Origin: a bacterium | GTDB lineage: Bacteria; Oederibacteriota; CAKKQC01 | Length of the DNA stretch: 64,000 nt | Assembly (NCBI GenBank): GCA_919901855.1 | Contig: CAKKQC010000001.1 | Span: 124,001-188,000, forward strand | Reading direction: 5' to 3' | Shown here: piece after piece, positions 59,932 to 64,000 of the stretch | Numbering within the stretch: the first letter of the stretch is position 1 | Layout: every line of letters starts with the position of its first letter | Position numbers and translations under genes: made by a program | Notes under the pieces: generated by a model | What the model was told of the DNA's origin: nothing | The model's database searches: none | The model's input: the letters and a program-made list of their open reading frames with translations, nothing else

Positions 59932-62598
59932 TTAGAACGAGGATTTCACGTAGACGGTGACGACGTCGAGCGTGTCCTGCGCGCCGTAGTCGCCGCCGTA
60001 CAGCGCGGGCACCCCGTAGTCCACGCGGACCTCGGTGCTCGCGCCGATCGGCTGGCGCGCGCTCGCCTTCACCCGCCGGCGCATCTGGGTCTCCCCCCAG
60101 ACGCCCTCCCAGGCGTCGCGCGACCATTCCCACGTGACGGTCGCGCTCACGACGAGGCTCGTCTCGAACTCGCGCTCGAGCTGGACGCCCAGCTCGTGCA
60201 CGCGCGCCTCGCCCGATTCACCCGAAGCCAGGTCCTTCGTCCGCGACACCGCCCGCTCTCCCGTCAGGTACGCGACGATGTCGAGGACCAGAGGCTGGCG
60301 CAGGGTGAGCACCTCCTCGACTCCGGGGTTCTCCGTCCACGGGTCCTCCGAAGTCTTGGCGGTCACGGACGCCCCGAAGTTCGGCGTCGACTCGTAGTCG
60401 TTGGCCAGGCTCCACGACACCTCCTGCCCGGTCGCCATCGGGCTCGTCGCCCCGGTTAGGGGATCGAGGTACCGGTCCCGGGTCTCGTACCGCCAGGCGC
60501 TCACCGAGAGCGCGAGGTTCTTCGCCAGCGTGCCCCCCGTGAACGGCACGGCCTCCAGCGCGCGGATGCCCGGCAGCCCCTCGAGCTGGACCGAGCCCGA
60601 TCCCGAGACGAGCTCCTGGTTGCCGCCCTTCTTCGTGAAGCTGGCGTCGAAGTCGTAGCCCAGCAGGGAATACCCGAAGGACAGCCCGAGCCGCCCCCAC
60701 GACGGCGAGACGCTCGCGCCCGCGTAATAGCGGTCGTGCGCGGGCACGATCGCCCCGGTCTCGTACCGGTCGCCGCCGGTCACGGCCCCCTCGGCCGCGA
60801 GCGCGAGCGACGCGTCCCCGGATGCCAGGCTCCCTTCCGCGTCCACCCCCGCGGTATGGCGCCGCCGCGGGATCCCGGAGACGCCCTCGCCGTACCGGGC
60901 CGCGTGCTCGAGGTACGTGCCCCCGACGCGCACCCCGCCCCACGCGTCGCCCCGCATCCTCACCCCCACCAGCGCCTCCGGCCCGAACCCGGTGGGCAGG
61001 TGGCTGTTGTACCGCCGGTACTCGAGCCGGCTCGCGGCCAGCACCTGCACCTCCGCCGGCCCGACGCGGCCCTGCGATTCGACCGCCGCGACCTCGTTTC
61101 CGAAGTTGTCGGGACTCACGAGCGCGTTGATGGGGTTGTCGAACGCCGTCACTTTGGAGCGGTAGAGGACGCCGGTCCGGAACCCCCCCAGGTCCGCGCG
61201 CAGGGACCCTGCGTCGAGCCAGCCCTCGGCCCCGGCGTCCCGGATCCCGCGCAGGGTCGAGCCGTAGTACGTGTTCTCGACGCGCGGCGTGAGCGTGACC
61301 TCGAACTCCGGCGCGGGGTGGTACGAAACGCGGAACCGGGCGCTGGCCTTCGCCGCGCTCGCGAGCCGGACCGACCCCACCGCGGCGCCGTCGAAGACGA
61401 GCCGCCCGGGCGTGTTCGACGCTACATTCAGGGTCACGGCCGCGAGCCGGTCGAGTACCCCGGGCTCCATGACGCCCCCGTGCCAGAGCTCGCGGTCCGT
61501 GAAGTCCCAGACCAGGGCGTTCCACCCGTGCGCAAGCTTCCGCCGGGTGCTCACGTACTCGTTCCCGTCCGTGTCCTCGAGCCGCAAGGCCAGCGTCTCG
61601 CCCGTGCCCTCGGAGTAGACCTCGAGGCGGAAGAGCCGGCTCCCCGCGAGCCGACCCTCGAGCCCCGTCAGCGCCAGGTCGAACCCTGACGGCGACGCCG
61701 GAAACCGCACGGCCAGCGCCCGGGCCCCGTAGCTCGTGAGCCCGGTCTCGGGTTCGATCGAGACCCCGGCATCCCCCGCCGTCCACGGCAGGCTGTCGTC
61801 GAAGCTCTGGACCGGCGAGAAATCCTTGCGGCGGAGGCGCAGGTCCGGCGGCACGTACCCGAGGTGGACGCCGGACGCGGTTACCTCGACCACGGGATTG
61901 ACCGCGAGGTCGCCAATGACGAGTAGCCCCGTCCGCTCGAGCCGGACGCGGTCCACGACGGCCCCGCCGGTCGCGACCGCGCCCGGGTAGAACCGGATCG
62001 TGACCTTGCGGACCTCGTGCCGTCCGCGGAGCCAGCCGTGCGGCTCGTAGTTCGACGCCGCCGACAGCCAGGTCGCGGCCAGGAGATCCACGCGCACATC
62101 CCGGTTCCACCCCGCGTGCAGGGCCGGCAGGAACGCCTCATGCCGGATCTCGTCCTCCTCGCCCGTCTCGATCACGACGCTCGCCCGCGCCGCCGGAAGT
62201 CCCTCGGGAACCCAGAGGTCGAGGACGACGGCGCCGTACGGAGACCAGTCCATGGACTCCTTGCGCGTGGCCCCGGCCCACGCCGACGGCGTGGCGGCCT
62301 TGAACAGGATCCGGAGCGCCCGCGCGCCCTCGGTCGTCTCGTCCCCGGTCACTTGCCGGTCCACGGTCGCGGCGCCATCCCCGGCCCCCCAGTTGATCTC
62401 GTGCTCGAACCCCTCCCACAGGTAAGACGATTTCTCCTTCACGGGGGTCGATTCGACCCGGGGGATCGCCGTGGTTGGGGCCGGTTCGACCCGGGTGACC
62501 TCCGGCTCGATCGGCAGTTCTTCCTCCATGGTGGTCGCGCCCGCGTCAGCGCGAGCTGATGCCGCGAGCGTCAGGGAGAGAAGGAAGGCGGCCAGCAT
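59932..62598 (-). CDS. Large secreted outer-membrane beta-barrel protein, paralogue of the gene at 159
   Basis: The protein has 888 residues: a signal (1-17), a Pro/Glu/Thr linker (about 20-60), then YLWEGFEHEINW and the two jelly-roll-like segments (DWSPYGAVVLDLW; WNRDVRVDL; FYPGAVATGG). The barrel-like C-terminal half ends VVTVYVKSSF with a terminal Phe, favoured by the outer-membrane insertion machinery. The in-frame ORF extends 75 codons upstream, but MLAAFLLSLTL at 62598 is the only start that puts a signal first. Its last part encodes PALYGGDYGAQDTLDVVTV, matching the other copy. Confidence 0.8.
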   Translation of the reverse strand: MLAAFLLSLTLAASARADAGATTMEEELPIEPEVTRVEPAPTTAIPRVESTPVKEKSSYLWEGFEHEINWGAGDGAATVDRQVTGDETTEGARALRILFKAATPSAWAGATRKESMDWSPYGAVVLDLWVPEGLPAARASVVIETGEEDEIRHEAFLPALHAGWNRDVRVDLLAATWLSAASNYEPHGWLRGRHEVRKVTIRFYPGAVATGGAVVDRVRLERTGLLVIGDLAVNPVVEVTASGVHLGYVPPDLRLRRKDFSPVQSFDDSLPWTAGDAGVSIEPETGLTSYGARALAVRFPASPSGFDLALTGLEGRLAGSRLFRLEVYSEGTGETLALRLEDTDGNEYVSTRRKLAHGWNALVWDFTDRELWHGGVMEPGVLDRLAAVTLNVASNTPGRLVFDGAAVGSVRLASAAKASARFRVSYHPAPEFEVTLTPRVENTYYGSTLRGIRDAGAEGWLDAGSLRADLGGFRTGVLYRSKVTAFDNPINALVSPDNFGNEVAAVESQGRVGPAEVQVLAASRLEYRRYNSHLPTGFGPEALVGVRMRGDAWGGVRVGGTYLEHAARYGEGVSGIPRRRHTAGVDAEGSLASGDASLALAAEGAVTGGDRYETGAIVPAHDRYYAGASVSPSWGRLGLSFGYSLLGYDFDASFTKKGGNQELVSGSGSVQLEGLPGIRALEAVPFTGGTLAKNLALSVSAWRYETRDRYLDPLTGATSPMATGQEVSWSLANDYESTPNFGASVTAKTSEDPWTENPGVEEVLTLRQPLVLDIVAYLTGERAVSRTKDLASGESGEARVHELGVQLEREFETSLVVSATVTWEWSRDAWEGVWGETQMRRRVKASARQPIGASTEVRVDYGVPALYGGDYGAQDTLDVVTVYVKSSF

Positions 62599-62603
62599 GG
62601 CCC

Positions 62604-63305
62604 TCAGTATCGCATGAGGGCGAAGCTGGCGCGGCGAAGCGCCCGCCGTCGCGCTTGGGCGTCGGGGAGCGTGGCGACCACGAGCCGCCAGAACGCGGCG
62701 CCGTGGCCGCGCACCCGGAGGTGACAGAGCTCGTGGACGACCACGTACTCGGCGAGGTCCGGCGGCGCGAGCGCGAGCCGCCAGTTCAGCGTCACCACGC
62801 CGCGCCCCGTGGCGCTGCCCCACTGCGAGGAGAAGTCGCCGACCCGGACCCGGCGGGGCTCCACGCCCAGCGCAGACGCGTGCCGGCCCGCCGCCGGCGC
62901 CACCGACTCCAGGAGCTCGACCGCGCAGAACTTCCGGACCGCGCGCCGGATGATCTCCGTTCCTGCGGACGGACCAACCGCGACTTCGAGAACGCCGTCG
63001 CGCCGCCGCGTTCGCGGGCGGGACCGGCCCGGCTCCCGCCGCACCTCGAGCCGCAGGGTCTCCCCGAGGATGGGCAGGGCCTCGCCGCCAATCCAGCCCA
63101 CGGGCGGGTGCTCAACCGCATGGGCGGCGAAGCGCCGCCTCGTCTTCCCGATCCAATCCGCGTTTCCCTCGACGAACTCCCGCACGGCGGAAGCCGGAAC
63201 CGCCCGGCCCGCCGCCACGATCACGGCACCGTCGGGCCGAACACGCAACGTGAGCCGGTTCCGCGAGCGGTGCGGCACCAGGGAGTACGGAATCACTTTG
63301 GTCAC
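62604..63305 (-). CDS. YgjP/DUF45-type metallopeptidase-like protein
   Basis: The protein has 233 residues. RNRLTLRVRPDGAVIVAAG and the C-terminal VVHELCHLRVRGHGAAFW match the family (HExxH with a downstream His). GDFSSQWGSATGRGVVTLNW precedes the site, as in relatives. The GTG at 63305 overlaps the membrane-protein stop as GTGA, far shorter than the full open frame. The role is unknown; the group is SprT-like. Confidence 0.85.
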   Translation of the reverse strand: MTKVIPYSLVPHRSRNRLTLRVRPDGAVIVAAGRAVPASAVREFVEGNADWIGKTRRRFAAHAVEHPPVGWIGGEALPILGETLRLEVRREPGRSRPRTRRRDGVLEVAVGPSAGTEIIRRAVRKFCAVELLESVAPAAGRHASALGVEPRRVRVGDFSSQWGSATGRGVVTLNWRLALAPPDLAEYVVVHELCHLRVRGHGAAFWRLVVATLPDAQARRRALRRASFALMRY

Positions 63306-63739
63306 GTCCCGTCCCGGATTCCCCACCAGATGCCGGCGCGCCAGGCGAGTAGGGTCGCCGCAACCGCCACCGCTGCGTATAGGAGCGCCCACCAGCGGTG
63401 GAGCGCCGGCCACGGCGCCGGCGCGGCCCAGCCCGCCAGCCGCCGGTGGAGGATGGCACACAGCCCGAACGCCATGGCGAAGTGGATGAGGTGGTGGGAG
63501 GCATGGATCGTCGGGAGCCGGGCCACCGCGATGCCAAGTAAGAACGCGGACAGCCCCGCGAGCGCCGACCCCGGCCCGCGCACCCTGAAGAGGAACGACT
63601 GCGCCAGGAGCTGGGCCGCGATGCAAGGGAAGATCCAGTGGTGGCTCCAGGGAAAGACCCCGGCGATGATCGCCTGCATCCACGCAAGAGCGGCCGCGAG
63701 GTTCGCGGCCACGACCATCCCGGGCAGGAACCGCGTCAA
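63302..63739 (-). CDS. Small integral membrane protein
   Basis: The protein has about 145 residues with four to five hydrophobic segments. TTG at 63739 overlaps the esterase stop as TTGA; ATG at 63718 is the alternative. Several His-rich boundaries (FPWSHHWIFP, IHASHHLIHFAM) are visible. No family is recognised. Its position between an esterase and a YgjP-type protein, with coupled codons, gives no clear role. Confidence 0.6.
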   Translation of the reverse strand: MTRFLPGMVVAANLAAALAWMQAIIAGVFPWSHHWIFPCIAAQLLAQSFLFRVRGPGSALAGLSAFLLGIAVARLPTIHASHHLIHFAMAFGLCAILHRRLAGWAAPAPWPALHRWWALLYAAVAVAATLLAWRAGIWWGIRDGT

Positions 63740-64000
63740 GCCAGCCACCGCTCCAGCCAGGCCCAGGCCCGCCGGCCGTCCCACCGGTGCCCGCCGCCGT
63801 GCACGTGGGCTGCCAGCCGGTCCCCCGCCCCCGCGGCGCGCCAGATCCACTTCGCGCGGCCGAGCGCCCGAAGCATGTCCGGCGCGTGGAACGTGGTCTC
63901 GCGCCGCCCGATCTCGCACAGCACCGGCTTCGGCGCCGCGAGCCCGAGGATCTCGGCCACATCCCCGTGCCGCAGGAGCCCGGGCACGTACTGGGCGCCG
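63736..64000 (-). CDS. C-terminus of an alpha/beta-hydrolase (acetyl xylan esterase/abhydrolase_7-like)
   Basis: Eighty-odd residues are visible, running to the stop at 63736; the start lies beyond the window. QYVPGLLRHGDVAEILGLAAPKPVL is the conserved strand before the catalytic Asp. HVHGGGHRWDGRRAWAWLERWL holds the catalytic His in the family's C-terminal layout. A deacetylase acting on plant-type polysaccharide is the likely role. Confidence 0.75.
   Translation of the reverse strand, partial: GAQYVPGLLRHGDVAEILGLAAPKPVLCEIGRRETTFHAPDMLRALGRAKWIWRAAGAGDRLAAHVHGGGHRWDGRRAWAWLERWLA

Noticed and set aside
1-64000. CRISPR array, rRNA, prophage, insertion sequence
   Set aside because: No evenly spaced direct repeats, rRNA motifs, phage structural genes or transposase-like frames were found on reading both strands.

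Overview
This window is about 70% GC and packed almost end to end with genes of an uncultured-type bacterium. The gene content suggests a diderm heterotroph: N-terminal Sec and twin-arginine signals, beta-barrel outer-membrane proteins, a PorV-like/CsgG-like protein, sulfatases, GH50-like and GH5 glycosidases, four Gfo/Idh/MocA oxidoreductases, a ThuA-DUF1080 protein and an MttB-family methyltransferase. That repertoire is usual in Planctomycetota/Lentisphaerota-like and related candidate phyla (Elusimicrobiota, Sumerlaeota and similar). No marker gene in the window fixes the phylum. No rRNA, CRISPR array, insertion sequence or phage gene was seen. One tRNA-Ala(GGC) is present, and no gap exceeds 300 bases.

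Layout. 1-7.6 kb: a truncated basic protein, a large carbohydrate-binding outer-membrane barrel, a PMT/ArnT-like glycosyltransferase, a YfhO-like membrane protein and a Gfo/Idh/MocA enzyme. 7.7-20.0 kb (minus strand): nine genes joined by overlapping or nearly touching stop and start codons (twin-arginine Gfo/Idh, discoidin-like protein, Agl23-like membrane protein, ApbE, ThuA-DUF1080, second twin-arginine Gfo/Idh, HEAT protein, DUF2157, GDYXXLXY). 20.1-27.3 kb (minus): a GH50-like glycosidase followed by a reduced type II secretion/type IV pilus set (two GspF, one GspE, three pilin-like proteins). 27.4-36.6 kb: PlsC, YkuE-like phosphatase, GNAT, tRNA-Ala, Nudix, sulfatase, PolX, rhomboid and a helix-turn-helix/PilB fusion. 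36.7-49.7 kb: MttB, sulfatase, solo response regulator, Xre regulator, BNR-repeat protein, lipoprotein, Gfo/Idh, metallo-beta-lactamase, phosphotransferase, methyltransferase, enolase-superfamily enzyme and a secreted protein. 49.7-64 kb: SIMPL protein, RNase D, an eIF1/SUI1 homologue, a DUF4932-like protein with an ABC-2 exporter, GH5, the CsgG-like barrel, a beta-propeller protein, a second copy of the large barrel family, a YgjP metallopeptidase, a membrane protein and a truncated esterase.

Two features recur. First, most transcription units start with a TAnnnT hexamer only 6-11 bases before the start codon and without a visible -35. This is the layout of leaderless mRNA, and divergent neighbours often share or overlap these hexamers. 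Second, pairs of perfect hairpins lie between genes or inside the disordered linkers of otherwise intact proteins. Four of them belong to one sequence family with 11-12 bp arms.

Most enzymes here look built to capture and dismantle sugars. Large outer-membrane binding proteins, a pseudopilus system next to a glycosidase, sulfatases and periplasmic Gfo/Idh enzymes would act on polysaccharide at the cell surface, and the cytoplasmic oxidoreductases and the enolase-superfamily enzyme would act on the products. That overall picture is inference.
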